Shown: positions 1-9,144 of the stretch, in pieces
Layout: every line of letters begins with the position of its first letter
Position numbering within the stretch: position 1 is the first letter of the stretch
Translations under genes and position numbers: made by a program
Notes under the pieces: model-generated
Databases searched by the model: none
Told to the model about the DNA's origin: nothing
The model's input: only the letters and a program-made list of their open reading frames with translations
From: Eubacteriaceae bacterium
GTDB taxonomy: Bacteria > Bacillota > Clostridia > Lachnospirales > Lachnospiraceae
Assembly (NCBI GenBank): GCA_910574895.1
Contig: CAJTDQ010000006.1
Span: forward strand, 127,344 to 191,343
Direction of reading: 5' to 3'
DNA length: 64,000 nt

Positions 1-16
1 AACTAGGAGGAAGTTT

Positions 17-1450
17 ATGAGTAACGACAGATACAATAGCCCTTTGTCAGAGAGATATGCAAGTAAAGAAATGCAGTATATTTTTTCTCCGGACATGAAG
101 TTTAAAACATGGAGAAAACTTTGGATTGCACTTGCAGAATCAGAGATGGAGTTGGGATTAAACATTACACAGGAGCAGATTGACGAATTAAAGGCAAATG
201 CAGATGATATCAATTATGATGATGCAAAGGAAAGAGAAAAGTTAGTCCGCCATGATGTTATGTCCCATGTATATGCATATGGGCTTCAGTGTCCGAAGGC
301 AGCAGGAATTATTCACCTTGGAGCAACATCCTGTTATGTTGGTGATAATACAGATATTATTATTATGACAGAAGGATTAAAACTTGTTCGCAAAAAATTG
401 GTGAATGTTATTAATGAACTTGCAAAGTTTGCAGATAAATACAAAGCACAGCCAACACTTGCATTTACACATTTTCAGCCGGCACAGCCTACAACGGTAG
501 GAAAGAGAGCAACGCTCTGGCTGATGGAATTAAAGTTAGATTTAGATGACCTTGATTATATTTTGGATAATATGATGCTTTTGGGAAGCAAGGGTACAAC
601 AGGAACACAGGCTAGTTTCCTTGAACTTTTCGAGGGCGACCATGAAAAGATTAAAGAATTAGAAAATAAGATTGCACAGAAGATGGGATTCGAAAAGTGT
701 TTTCCTGTATCAGGTCAGACTTATTCAAGAAAGATGGATACAAGAGTGTTGAATGTATTAGCAGGTATTGCTGCAAGTGCTCATAAATTCTCAAATGATA
801 TTAGATTACTACAGCATTTGAAAGAAATTGAAGAGCCGTTCGAGAAGAATCAGATTGGTTCATCAGCAATGGCATATAAGAGAAATCCTATGAGAAGTGA
901 GCGAATTGCATCTCTTGCAAATTATGTAATGGTGACAGCTTTAAATCCGGCTATCACATCTGCAACACAGTGGTTTGAGAGAACATTAGATGATTCAGCA
1001 AACAAGAGACTGAGTGTTCCGGAATCATTCCTTGCAATTGATGGTATTTTAGATTTATATTTGAATGTCGTAGATGGATTGGTAGTTTATGATAAAGTTA
1101 TTACAAAGAGACTGATGAGTGAACTTCCATTTATGGCTACAGAAAATATTATGATGGACGCTGTAAAAGCAGGTGGAAACAGACAGGAAATGCACGAAAA
1201 GATTCGTGAACTTTCTATGGAAGCAGGAGCAAATGTGAAACAGAAAGGTCTTGACAATAATCTGTTAGAGTTGATTGCTGCTGATGAGGCGTTTAATATG
1301 TCATTGGAAGACCTCGAAAAGACAATGGATCCAAGCAAGTATGTAGGACGTTCGCCGGAACAGGTGGATGAATTCTTAAAAGAAGAAATTAATCCAATTC
1401 TTGAAGCAAATAAAGAGTTACTCGGAATGAGTGCAGAGATAAACGTATAG
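17..1450 (+). CDS. purB: Adenylosuccinate lyase
   Basis: Cytosolic lyase that releases fumarate from SAICAR and from adenylosuccinate, used twice in purine synthesis. The 477-residue length is normal for the family. The fumarase/aspartase-superfamily signature is clear near residue 285 (GSSAMAYKRNPMRSE, the flexible serine loop), and THFQPAQPTTVGKR near residue 150 carries the conserved histidine region. An AGGAGG site seven bases before the ATG supports the start. purC follows after 11 bases, so the two form one transcript; PurC makes SAICAR, the substrate of PurB, so the neighbours are consecutive enzymes. Confidence 0.97.
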   Translation: MSNDRYNSPLSERYASKEMQYIFSPDMKFKTWRKLWIALAESEMELGLNITQEQIDELKANADDINYDDAKEREKLVRHDVMSHVYAYGLQCPKAAGIIHLGATSCYVGDNTDIIIMTEGLKLVRKKLVNVINELAKFADKYKAQPTLAFTHFQPAQPTTVGKRATLWLMELKLDLDDLDYILDNMMLLGSKGTTGTQASFLELFEGDHEKIKELENKIAQKMGFEKCFPVSGQTYSRKMDTRVLNVLAGIAASAHKFSNDIRLLQHLKEIEEPFEKNQIGSSAMAYKRNPMRSERIASLANYVMVTALNPAITSATQWFERTLDDSANKRLSVPESFLAIDGILDLYLNVVDGLVVYDKVITKRLMSELPFMATENIMMDAVKAGGNRQEMHEKIRELSMEAGANVKQKGLDNNLLELIAADEAFNMSLEDLEKTMDPSKYVGRSPEQVDEFLKEEINPILEANKELLGMSAEINV

Positions 1451-1461
1451 GAGAGGAAAAA

Positions 1462-2322
1462 ATGAAACCAGTTAAAGAAGGAAAAGTTAGAGAGATTTAT
1501 GATAATGGTGACAGCTTAATTATGGTAGCAACAGACAGAATCAGCTGTTTTGATGTTATTTTAAAGAATATTATTAAGAAAAAGGGAACTGTACTTACTC
1601 AGATGTCAAAGTTCTGGTTTGACATGACAGAAGATATTGTTCCAAATCATATGTTATCTGTAGATGTAAAGGATATGCCTGAGTTTTTCAGACAGGAGAA
1701 ATTTGACGGCAACAGTATGATGTGTAAGAAGTTAGAAATGCTTCCAATTGAGTGTATTGTTCGTGGATATATTACCGGCAGCGGCTGGGCAAGTTATCAG
1801 GAGAACGGTACGGTATGCGGCATTAAACTTCCAGAAGGATTACAGGAATCTGATAAGTTGCCTGAACCAATATATACACCTTCTACAAAGGCAGAGATTG
1901 GAGACCATGACGAAAATATTTCTTATGAAAAGAGTATTGAAGTATTAGAAAAAGAATTTCCGGGAAAAGGTGAAGAGTATGCTGCAAAGTTGAAAGAATA
2001 CACAATTGAACTTTACAAGAAGTGTGCAGATTATGCCTTAGAGCGTGGAATCATTATTGCAGACACAAAGTTTGAGTTTGGCCTGGATGAAAATGGAAAC
2101 ATTGTAATTGGCGATGAAATGCTGACACCGGACAGTTCCAGATTTTGGCCTGCAGATGTATATGAGCCAGGTCATGGACAGCCATCTTTTGATAAGCAGT
2201 TTGCCCGTGACTGGTTAAAGGCAAATGACCATGACTGGACACTTCCAAAAGAAGTAGAAGATAAGACCATTGATATCTATTTAGAAGGATACGAAAAACT
2301 AACAGGAAAAAAATTAGTATAA
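1462..2322 (+). CDS. purC: SAICAR synthetase
   Basis: Phosphoribosylaminoimidazole-succinocarboxamide synthase; it joins aspartate to CAIR using ATP. The 286 residues cover the whole family: N-terminal KEGKVREIY nucleotide-binding segment, IECIVRGYITGSGWASY near residue 95, DTKFEFGLDENG and DEMLTPDSSRFW near 200-225. It starts 11 bases after the purB stop with a GGAGAGG ribosome site, so it is translated from the purB message. The ending VEDKTIDIYLEGYEKLTG is intact, so the enzyme is judged functional. Confidence 0.97.
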   Translation: MKPVKEGKVREIYDNGDSLIMVATDRISCFDVILKNIIKKKGTVLTQMSKFWFDMTEDIVPNHMLSVDVKDMPEFFRQEKFDGNSMMCKKLEMLPIECIVRGYITGSGWASYQENGTVCGIKLPEGLQESDKLPEPIYTPSTKAEIGDHDENISYEKSIEVLEKEFPGKGEEYAAKLKEYTIELYKKCADYALERGIIIADTKFEFGLDENGNIVIGDEMLTPDSSRFWPADVYEPGHGQPSFDKQFARDWLKANDHDWTLPKEVEDKTIDIYLEGYEKLTGKKLV

Positions 2323-2461
2323 TTTATAAAATGTTTATTTAAGTCTAAAGATAAAGGTTGTAAATTAGCGAAGGGCTGTAGAGTATTGAGTGGAATGTGA
2401 TTATTTTGTGAAATCACAGGTTAATTCAAATTTATACTTTAAATAATCAACCTGATATGGT

Positions 2462-2502
2462 AAAATCAGTTGTATGCGAGCTTAAAGTGTACAGCTGATT
2501 TT
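2462..2502 (+). terminator. Probable terminator downstream of purBC
   Basis: AAAATCAGTTGTA pairs with TACAGCTGATTTT (one G-U pair) around a 15-base loop, 140 bases after purC. The T tract after the stem is short, so it may end the purBC message weakly or lie in the leader of the next gene. Confidence 0.5.
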
Positions 2503-2539
2503 GACTTTAAGCAAAAAAGAGAAGAGGAGACAAAATAAA

Positions 2540-3736
2540 ATGTTTAAAAAGATTTTAGCAGTTGCTTTATCAGCAACAATGGCATTAGGATTAGCAGCTT
2601 GTGGAAGTTCAGATTCAGGCTCAGGTTCTGTAAAGACAGATTTAGGAACAGTCAAGCTGGCAGATTATAAAGGGTTACCTGCATATGAAGATGACATCAA
2701 GGTTACGGATGAGGAGGTACAGTCTGTAATCGACACTGATTTAAATAATCATGCAACGACAAAGACAATTAAAAAAGGTAAGGTAGAAAAAGATTCAACT
2801 GTAGTATTTGATTATTCAGGACAAATTGAAGTAAAAGGTAAGAAAGTTACGTTTGACGGCGGAACAGCGCAGGATCAGACAGCGGATATCAAAAATAGTA
2901 CAGTAAATGGTTCACCGATGATTGATGGATTTGTTGATGCATTAAAAGGACATAAAGTAGGAGATAAGTTTACAAAGAAACTTGCATTCCCAAAGGATTA
3001 TGGCAATAAAGTAAAAGTAGATAACAAGGATGTTGATTTATCAGGTAAAGATGTTTGGTTTACTTTTACAGTTAAGTCATTACAGAAAACAGAAACACCT
3101 AAGTTTGATGATGAATTTGTAAAAACAAATTATAAAGAAGAAGGCTTAAAAACTGTAAAAGAATACAAAGATTATCAGAAAAAAGAATTAAAGTATAACA
3201 AGATTATGAATGGCTTGTGGATGAAATATTTAGAAGACTGTAAGGTATCTGAATATGATAAAAAAGCTTTAGAAGAATATGAGTCAGAAGCAGAGTCATC
3301 TATTGTTGCACAGTATTCTTCATATGGTATTACAGACATAAAATCTTATTTAGATGTAACAGGTATGACAGAGGATGAATGGCATAAGCAGTCTAAAGAA
3401 GCTATGAAGAGCAGAATGGTTATCCTTGCAATTGCAGAGAAAGAAGGACATGATGCTGATAAACTTTACAAAGAAGAAGGCGATTCTTTTGCAAAGAAAA
3501 ATTATGGTGCAGATATTAAGACATTAGAGAAAAATTATGGCGCAGATACTGTAAAAGATACAATTCAGTTAAATCTGTTATTAATGAAAGTAAGAGATGT
3601 TGTTTGTGAAAACGTTGAGATGAAGAAAGGTTCAGCTCCTACTACAGCTGCTCCAACAACAAAAGCTTCAGAAACAGACAAAGCAACAGACAAAACAACA
3701 GACAAAGAAACTACAGCAGCAGAAACAACAAAATAG
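2540..3736 (+). CDS. Lipoprotein with FKBP/trigger-factor-like PPIase domain
   Basis: Predicted exported peptidyl-prolyl isomerase or foldase anchored to the outer face of the membrane. An in-frame start lies at 2501, but GAGGAGA at 2524-2530 places the real start at 2540, giving MFKKILAVALS then a lipobox LAAC with cysteine 21. After the lipoprotein signal comes a domain matching the FKBP insert of trigger factor (VVFDYSG, then MIDGFVDALKGHKVGDKFTK and a FPKDYGN turn), then a helical part like the trigger factor C-terminal domain, then a Thr/Lys/Glu tail of about 35 residues that probably spans the wall. No ribosome-binding domain is present. The assignment rests on motifs; activity is inferred. 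Confidence 0.8.
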   Translation: MFKKILAVALSATMALGLAACGSSDSGSGSVKTDLGTVKLADYKGLPAYEDDIKVTDEEVQSVIDTDLNNHATTKTIKKGKVEKDSTVVFDYSGQIEVKGKKVTFDGGTAQDQTADIKNSTVNGSPMIDGFVDALKGHKVGDKFTKKLAFPKDYGNKVKVDNKDVDLSGKDVWFTFTVKSLQKTETPKFDDEFVKTNYKEEGLKTVKEYKDYQKKELKYNKIMNGLWMKYLEDCKVSEYDKKALEEYESEAESSIVAQYSSYGITDIKSYLDVTGMTEDEWHKQSKEAMKSRMVILAIAEKEGHDADKLYKEEGDSFAKKNYGADIKTLEKNYGADTVKDTIQLNLLLMKVRDVVCENVEMKKGSAPTTAAPTTKASETDKATDKTTDKETTAAETTK

Positions 3737-3762
3737 ACGCGAAGCTTTGAGCAGAGCGACTT

Positions 3763-3828
3763 AATATAAGAAAAGAGAGAAGGCGAATCGTGCTTGCACG
3801 AATGAGACCTTCTCTCTTTTCTTATATT
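3763..3828 (+). terminator. Long 21-bp hairpin after the foldase gene
   Basis: AATATAAGAAAAGAGAGAAGG at 3763-3783 (first 20 bases shown plus one G) pairs perfectly with 3808-3828. Inside the loop a second small hairpin (TCGTG CTTG CACGA) forms. It starts 26 bases after the stop codon. It may end transcription but lacks a clean T tract and is the first part of a longer repeat-rich spacer. Confidence 0.6.
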
Positions 3829-3842
3829 GCGGCATTCTGTGA

Positions 3843-3882
3843 ATGCCGCGCGCAGATTGACCGAAGGTCAAGATGCTAAGTC
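3843..3882 (+). repeat. 40-bp direct repeat, copy 1
   Basis: Identical over 40 bases to 3991-4030. Each copy begins ATGCCGCGCGC and contains a TTGACC-GAA-GGTCAA mini-hairpin. The spacer 3737-4127 holds no gene; it consists of this repeat, a long hairpin and a second palindrome. Confidence 0.85.
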
Positions 3883-3924
3883 GTAGAATAAGCAGTTCAA
3901 AAATAATTCTGCGAATGCCGTGCG

Positions 3925-3956
3925 CTTATTGATTTGCCATTTGGCAAATCAATAAG
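3925..3956 (+). repeat. 15-bp-arm palindrome
   Basis: CTTATTGATTTGCCA and its exact complement are separated by two T bases. Flanking GCGC runs (3922-3925 and 3959-3964) echo those in the 40-bp repeats, suggesting one composite intergenic repeat family. Confidence 0.8.
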
Positions 3957-3990
3957 AGACGCGCGTAAAAAATACTATATAGATAAATAG

Positions 3991-4030
3991 ATGCCGCGCG
4001 CAGATTGACCGAAGGTCAAGATGCTAAGTC
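3991..4030 (+). repeat. 40-bp direct repeat, copy 2
   Basis: Exact second copy of 3843-3882, 148 bases downstream. Confidence 0.85.
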
Positions 4031-4127
4031 ATTCGGCGATAAGTCGAAAAATGTCGAGGAAAATTTCTTGTAATATATTTGGTAATAGTATAAAATGTGA
4101 TAAGAAAGTGATAGGGGGGCTAGACAT

Positions 4128-4676
4128 ATGAAAAGTCAGAAAAAAATTATAACTATAAGGTTAAAAATAATAACCATTTTCATTCTTATAAGTGCTTTAT
4201 TATTTAATAATATGTTTTTAGAAAATGTCTTCGCGAAGTCATATTGTAAAGTAGTAAATTATAAAACAACCCATGTATTCACAGTGCCAGAAGGTGGCTG
4301 GTCATCAATTATGATTTGGATTAATTATATGGAGAGATATACCAAACAGAAAAACAGTAAAAATAAATTTTATAATAGAGATTTGTTTTATGCATATAGA
4401 ACTGCATATGCGACAGAGCGACCTTCATTTAGTATAGGAAAAGTAAAGCATATTGATGGTAATGGAAAGACCATACATACTTTAAAAAAATGGAAGCCAT
4501 GTGATGCTATGTCAGATGGTACATGGGATTTCTTTTGTTGTGATAGAAATGAAAAAAATATAAATTATAGCAAGGCTACCAAATGTAAGGCACAGGTAAA
4601 TTATAGTGTTTACTGTAAGGGAGCTAATATACCAGTACGTGGAAATACCGTTAAACTAAATTTAAAAACGAATTAA
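4128..4676 (+). CDS. Small secreted protein, unknown function
   Basis: A 182-residue protein I do not recognise. Residues 1-36 form a signal sequence (several Lys, then IITIFILISALLF, ending near VFAKS). The mature part is basic and aromatic-rich, with isolated cysteines (SYCK, KPCDAM, FFCCD, AQVNYSVYCKG) that could form disulfides. An unusually G-rich ribosome site (AGGGGGG, 4113-4119) precedes the ATG. The next secreted gene begins 15 bases after the stop, so the two are probably co-transcribed. Confidence 0.6.
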   Translation: MKSQKKIITIRLKIITIFILISALLFNNMFLENVFAKSYCKVVNYKTTHVFTVPEGGWSSIMIWINYMERYTKQKNSKNKFYNRDLFYAYRTAYATERPSFSIGKVKHIDGNGKTIHTLKKWKPCDAMSDGTWDFFCCDRNEKNINYSKATKCKAQVNYSVYCKGANIPVRGNTVKLNLKTN

Positions 4677-4691
4677 ATATAGGAGGAAGAT

Positions 4692-5426
4692 ATGAAAAAT
4701 CTAAGAAAAAAGATAGTAATTAGTAGTATAGTTTTAAGTATAGTTATTGGTGCTTCATCGGTGACAAGGGGATATTTTATTGAAAATGAGAACGAAATTT
4801 GGGGAGAAAAGCTTAAAGAAGATTATGACGAAAATGTAGAGCAAAAGAATGATGGAGATTATAAAGTATCTCTTGTTGGTGAATGTTCTGAAAATACAGT
4901 AGATGCAAAAGATGTATATGCAGCAGGAAATGATATATTAGTTACAGATCAGGAAATTCAACAGGCAGAGGATTATTATGTCTTAAATGGGGCGGCTAGA
5001 AGCAAAGCAAAAGAGAAAGCAGATGAGCATGTTAAAGAACAAAATGCATTATATGTTGAAGCAGTAAAGAATGGTTTTGATGTGACTTCAGAAGAAATAA
5101 AAGAGTATCTAAAGGAATTAAAGATTATGCTGAATAGTGCTGAAAATCAAGAAGAAGTTAAAGATATAATGGATGGTTTTGAAAGCGAAGAGGAATATTG
5201 GGAATACGAATATTATGTATATCAAAAATTATTACCAGTTCAAAAGTATGTAAAACATTTAGAGGAACAGTTTAAGCAGAAGCAAAAAAGCAATATGACA
5301 ACGGAAGAAATAGAAAACAAGTGGGATTTAAAGTTTGAGAAAATTAAAGATAAACTTGTAGATAAGCAGAATTTTGATGAGATTAATAATGCAAGTGAAA
5401 TTGACAAAGAGTTTAAAATGGAGTAG
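4692..5426 (+). CDS. Exported SurA-N-like helical protein
   Basis: 244 residues with an N-terminal signal or anchor (KKIVISSIVLSIVIGASSV). Residues of about 80-140 (ILVTDQEIQQAEDYY ... VEAVKNGFDVTSEEIKEYL) resemble the helical N-terminal domain of SurA/PrsA-type foldases, but there is no parvulin domain after it; the remainder is charged helix. It could be a chaperone for the protein encoded just upstream, with which it shares a transcript. AGGAGGA at 4681-4687 supports the start. The family match is by pattern only. Confidence 0.6.
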   Translation: MKNLRKKIVISSIVLSIVIGASSVTRGYFIENENEIWGEKLKEDYDENVEQKNDGDYKVSLVGECSENTVDAKDVYAAGNDILVTDQEIQQAEDYYVLNGAARSKAKEKADEHVKEQNALYVEAVKNGFDVTSEEIKEYLKELKIMLNSAENQEEVKDIMDGFESEEEYWEYEYYVYQKLLPVQKYVKHLEEQFKQKQKSNMTTEEIENKWDLKFEKIKDKLVDKQNFDEINNASEIDKEFKME

Positions 5427-5476
5427 TAGTTTTTTATTTCTGGCTTTACAAAATAAAAAGTAAAAAGGAGAACGCT

Positions 5477-5803
5477 ATGAGAGAAGTATATCACACAGGA
5501 CACCAATTAGATGTAGATTTAATTATTGGCATTTTAGATGAAAATGGTATACAAACGGATGTAAGGTATTGTGGTGCAGGTGATTATATGAAAATACTTG
5601 GCGCAGTGTATAATGCAGATTGCAAGATTTATGTACCAGATTCAGATTATAATAGAGCAAGACAACTCATCAAAAGCGTTTTAGATAACCAACAAACAAA
5701 AAATGAAACAGGTAGTTATAAGGGACAGAGAATTTTTGCGTGGATAATGATTATCATTTGGATGCTTGTTTTTATTGGCATATTTGTTTCTGAAATTATC
5801 TAA
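5477..5803 (+). CDS. DUF2007-like membrane-anchored protein
   Basis: 108 residues. The first 70 follow the DUF2007 pattern (putative PII-like signalling fold): YHTGHQLDVDLIIGILDENGI, a central CGAGDY, then IYVPDSDYNRARQLI. A single C-terminal membrane helix (WIMIIIWMLVFIGIFV) anchors it with the domain inside the cell. AAAGGAGA precedes the ATG. Its ligand is not known and there is no informative neighbour. Confidence 0.65.
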   Translation: MREVYHTGHQLDVDLIIGILDENGIQTDVRYCGAGDYMKILGAVYNADCKIYVPDSDYNRARQLIKSVLDNQQTKNETGSYKGQRIFAWIMIIIWMLVFIGIFVSEII

Positions 5804-5904
5804 TATCAAAATAGCGCAGAAAATATAAAAATTATGGTCGCTAAAATCGTAACTGTCATTTGTTAAATTATCAAGAGATATACTTAAGAATCCTGTTAGA
5901 AAAT

Positions 5905-5946
5905 AGAGAAGCTGTAGATAAGGAGAAAGTAACTTCTCTTTTTTAT
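5905..5946 (+). terminator. Weak terminator
   Basis: AGAGAAG at 5905-5911 pairs with CTTCTCT at 5933-5939, followed by a T run; loop of 21 bases. It lies 100 bases after the DUF2007-like gene. Confidence 0.45.
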
Positions 5947-5949
5947 GAG

Positions 5950-6207
5950 AATATTCAGTAAAAAAGATTTTAAAAGAATTGCATTAATTCATTAATTATG
6001 ATACATTAGTCGCGGATAGTATTCGGATGAAACTATACCGATGATAATTGAATATTTTTTCACTATAAAGATTGGAGCACAGCTCATATCTTAATGAATG
6101 AGACTCATTGTCCCTAGCGTTTAACAATTGTAGAGCAATTGCTCACTGTTTTGGTTCCGTTTGCTGAAAACAAATTACAATCGGCAGCGATTGACTAAAA
6201 AGGAGGG
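5950..6207 (+). promoter_or_regulatory. Structured leader of the pantothenate operon
   Basis: About 260 gene-free bases before the pan genes with several short hairpins: GAGC-ACA-GCTC (6075-6085), AATGAG-A-CTCATT near 6097-6109, and two overlapping ones, CAATTG-TAGAG-CAATTG (6125-6141) and the palindrome GAGCAATTGCTC (6133-6144). Mutually exclusive stems suggest a regulatory leader. The 'pan' RNA motif is known from leaders of panBCD operons in Firmicutes, but I cannot confirm a match by eye. Confidence 0.35.
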
Positions 6208-6213
6208 ATGCCC

Positions 6214-7053
6214 ATGAAATTTGGATTTATAGGTGCGGGGAAAGTTGGATTTTCCCTTGGAAAATATTTAGCAGATAATAACCAGACAGTAGTGGGTTAT
6301 TACAGCGAATTTGAAAAAGATGCTGAAGAAGCAGCAGAGTTTACCGGTTCTAAAAGTTATAGTAATATAGAATTGTTGGTAAAGGATAGTGATGTCTTAT
6401 TTTTAACAGTTACAGATGGTATGATTGAAACTGTCTGGAATCAGATAAAAGATACAGATATTCGTGGAAAAATTATCTGCCACACAAGTGGCGCATTATC
6501 GTCAGAAGTCTTTTCGGATATTTCGAAACATGGTAGTTTCGGATTTTCTATCCACCCACTCTTTGCAGTAAGTGATAAGTATCATTCCTACAAAGAGCTT
6601 TCAGGGAGTTATTTCACAATAGAAGGTTCAAAAGAAAAAATAAAAGATATGAAATCTTTGTTTGAGGGTCTAGGAAATACAGTGTGCATTATTTCTAAGG
6701 AGGACAAAGTCAAATATCATGGAGCAGCAGCTATTGCCAGTAATCTGGTGGTTGGTTTGATTGGACTGAGTGAAAAATTACTGATAGAATGTGGTTTTGA
6801 TGAGGATTCAGCACATAATGCCCTTGCTCCAATTATCAAAGGAAATATCAGACATATTTTAAATGATGGATGTGATAACGCATTAACAGGTCCGATTGAG
6901 CGAAATGACATTAGTACAGTAAAAAAACATCTGGCAGTACTAGAGACAGATGACCGTGATATTTATCAGGCTGTTTCGAGGCAGGTATTAAAAATTGCAA
7001 AGATAAAAAATGAGGATAGAGATTATAGTAAAATGGAGGATGTTCTGAAATGA
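6214..7053 (+). CDS. Rossmann/DUF2520 reductase, probable ketopantoate reductase (PanG-like)
   Basis: Predicted NAD(P)H-dependent reductase. Residues 1-8 give the GxGxxG-type FIGAGKVG dinucleotide fold; the middle has CHTSGALSS and SIHPLFAV; the C-terminal DUF2520 half has [14 protein letters not shown] and [17 protein letters not shown]. The first ATG at 6208 sits directly on the AAGGAGGG site, so the ATG six bases later is the likely start. It overlaps panB by four bases (ATGA) and no PanE is in the operon. Such proteins (PanG, described in Francisella) replace PanE in reducing ketopantoate to pantoate; that role is inferred from context here. Confidence 0.82.
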   Translation: MKFGFIGAGKVGFSLGKYLADNNQTVVGYYSEFEKDAEEAAEFTGSKSYSNIELLVKDSDVLFLTVTDGMIETVWNQIKDTDIRGKIICHTSGALSSEVFSDISKHGSFGFSIHPLFAVSDKYHSYKELSGSYFTIEGSKEKIKDMKSLFEGLGNTVCIISKEDKVKYHGAAAIASNLVVGLIGLSEKLLIECGFDEDSAHNALAPIIKGNIRHILNDGCDNALTGPIERNDISTVKKHLAVLETDDRDIYQAVSRQVLKIAKIKNEDRDYSKMEDVLK

Positions 7054-7877
7054 AAAATACAGTAAATACAGTATTACAGCAGAAACAGGAAGGAAAAAAA
7101 ATAACAATGCTTACCTGTTACGATTATTCCACAGCAAAATTAATGGAAGAAGTCGGTGTGAACACGATTCTGGTTGGTGATTCCTTGGGAAATACAGTAC
7201 TGGGATATGACGATACAATACAGGTGACAATGGAAGATATGATACATCATTGTGCAGCAGTTTCCCGTGGAATAAAGGATATATTGTTAGTCTGTGACAT
7301 GCCATTCATGTCATATCAGACATCTGTTTATGATGCAGTGGTAAATGCAGGGCGTCTTATGAAAGAAGGACATGCAAACATGGTAAAATTAGAAGGTGGT
7401 GTAGAGGTTGCACCTCAGATAGAGGCAATTGTGAAAGCATCTATTCCGGTTTGCGCCCATATTGGGTTGACACCACAGTCAATCAATGCATTTGGTGGAT
7501 TTAAAGTTCAGGGAAAAACAGAGACTGCGGCAAAGAAATTAATTGAGGATGCAAAAGCTGTACAGGCAGCAGGAGCAACAATGGTAGTTTTAGAAGGCGT
7601 TCCGGCAAAACTTGCTACAAAAATTACAGAGATGCTGGATATTCCTACGATTGGTATTGGAGCCGGAGCAGGCTGTGACGGACAGGTGCTAGTATATCAG
7701 GATATGCTTGGTATGTTTACAGATTATGTGCCAAAGTTTGTACGTCAGTTTGCCAGTGTCGGGGAGATTATGAAAGGGGCATTTCAGGATTATATTGATT
7801 CCGTGCAGGATGGAAGTTTTCCGGCAGAGGAACACACTTACAAAATAGATGATGATATTATAGAAAAATTATATTAG
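7050..7877 (+). CDS. panB: 3-methyl-2-oxobutanoate hydroxymethyltransferase
   Basis: First committed step of pantothenate synthesis: adds a hydroxymethyl group from methylene-THF to ketoisovalerate. 275 residues, the normal length. Motifs: [11 protein letters not shown] at the N-terminus, [17 protein letters not shown] near residue 40 (Mg2+-binding Asp), [12 protein letters not shown] near 135 and [15 protein letters not shown] near 205. It overlaps the upstream reductase by four bases and panC follows after 13 bases, so translation is coupled along the operon. Confidence 0.97.
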   Translation: MKNTVNTVLQQKQEGKKITMLTCYDYSTAKLMEEVGVNTILVGDSLGNTVLGYDDTIQVTMEDMIHHCAAVSRGIKDILLVCDMPFMSYQTSVYDAVVNAGRLMKEGHANMVKLEGGVEVAPQIEAIVKASIPVCAHIGLTPQSINAFGGFKVQGKTETAAKKLIEDAKAVQAAGATMVVLEGVPAKLATKITEMLDIPTIGIGAGAGCDGQVLVYQDMLGMFTDYVPKFVRQFASVGEIMKGAFQDYIDSVQDGSFPAEEHTYKIDDDIIEKLY

Positions 7878-7890
7878 GAGAGTTTTTGAA

Positions 7891-8739
7891 ATGAAAGTAG
7901 TTGGTACAATAAAAGAAGTGAGAACCCTTGTAAAAGAATGGAAGAAAAATGGCGAAAGCGTTGGTTTTGTTCCGACGATGGGATATCTGCATGAGGGACA
8001 TGGAAGTCTTATTACAAAGGCGAGAGAAAATAATGATAAGGTAGTTGTCAGTATCTTTGTAAATCCATTGCAGTTTGGACCAAGTGAGGATTTGGAAAGT
8101 TATCCTAGAGATTTGGAGAAGGACAGTAAGTTTTGTGAGAGTTTGGGAGCAGATTTGATTTTTCATCCGGAACCGGAAGAAATGTATCATGACGATTTCA
8201 GTTCTTATGTGGATATGTCTGTACTTACAGAGGAATTATGCGGTCTTAGCCGCCCGGTACATTTTCGAGGAGTGTGTACCGTAGTAAGTAAATTGTTTCA
8301 TATTGTACAGCCGGATAATGCGTACTTTGGAGAAAAAGACGCACAGCAGCTTGCAATTATTAAACACATGGTACAGGATTTAAATATGGATGTAAATGTT
8401 GTAGGTTGTCCGATTGTCCGTGAGGAAGATGGTCTGGCGAAGAGTTCCAGAAACACATATCTTTCAACCGAAGAGAGAAAGGCGGCGTTGATTCTCAGCA
8501 AGACCATTGAACTGGGTAAAAAGTTAATTGCAGATGGAGAAAAAGATGCAGATGTGCTTGTGGCAAAAATGAAAGCAAACGTTGAGACAGAGCCTATGGC
8601 AAAAATTGATTATGTGAAGGCAGTAAATGGATTAACGATGCAGCAGCAAAAAGAGATTAAGGCACCAATGCTTATAGCGATGGCAGTGTACATTGGAAAG
8701 ACTAGATTAATAGATAACATGATTATTTCGGAGGACTAA
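7891..8739 (+). CDS. panC: Pantothenate synthetase
   Basis: ATP-dependent ligase joining pantoate to beta-alanine. 282 residues. The [18 protein letters not shown]-type motif is at residues 28-41, [20 protein letters not shown] follows, and [10 protein letters not shown] and a KSSRNTYLS (KMSKS-like) loop complete the active site. It receives pantoate from the upstream reductase and beta-alanine from the adjacent PanD. An AGGAGAG site precedes the start. Confidence 0.97.
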   Translation: MKVVGTIKEVRTLVKEWKKNGESVGFVPTMGYLHEGHGSLITKARENNDKVVVSIFVNPLQFGPSEDLESYPRDLEKDSKFCESLGADLIFHPEPEEMYHDDFSSYVDMSVLTEELCGLSRPVHFRGVCTVVSKLFHIVQPDNAYFGEKDAQQLAIIKHMVQDLNMDVNVVGCPIVREEDGLAKSSRNTYLSTEERKAALILSKTIELGKKLIADGEKDADVLVAKMKANVETEPMAKIDYVKAVNGLTMQQQKEIKAPMLIAMAVYIGKTRLIDNMIISED

Positions 8740-8741
8740 AA

Positions 8742-9125
8742 ATGCAGATAAATATGTTAAAGAGTAAAATTCACAGAGCAACTGTTATTCAGTCAGAGTT
8801 AGATTATGTAGGAAGCATAACGATTGATGAGGAATTGATGGAGACAGCAGGTATCTATGAATATGAAAAAGTACAGATAGCAGATGTAGATAACGGAAAC
8901 AGATTTGAAACATATGTCATTGCCGGAGAAAAAGGGTCAGGAATGATATGTTTAAACGGAGCCGCAGCACATATGGTAAATCTGGGAGATAAAGTAATTA
9001 TCATGAGTTATGCACAGATGACTCCGGAGGAAATTAAAGATAATAAGCCAAAGGTTGTTTTTGTGGATGATGATAATAAGATTACAAGAGTAAGCAATTA
9101 TGAGAAACACGGCCAACTCTTCTGA
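8742..9125 (+). CDS. panD: Aspartate 1-decarboxylase proenzyme
   Basis: Makes beta-alanine from aspartate, the amino part of pantothenate. 127 residues, the usual size. The self-cleavage site Gly24-Ser25 is visible in YVGSITID, which forms the pyruvoyl cofactor; the catalytic tyrosine lies in RFETYVIAG and the [15 protein letters not shown] segment is typical. It begins two bases after the panC stop, and the ribosome site lies inside the end of panC. Confidence 0.97.
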   Translation: MQINMLKSKIHRATVIQSELDYVGSITIDEELMETAGIYEYEKVQIADVDNGNRFETYVIAGEKGSGMICLNGAAAHMVNLGDKVIIMSYAQMTPEEIKDNKPKVVFVDDDNKITRVSNYEKHGQLF

Positions 9126-9144
9126 AGCATTAGGAGATAAAAAG

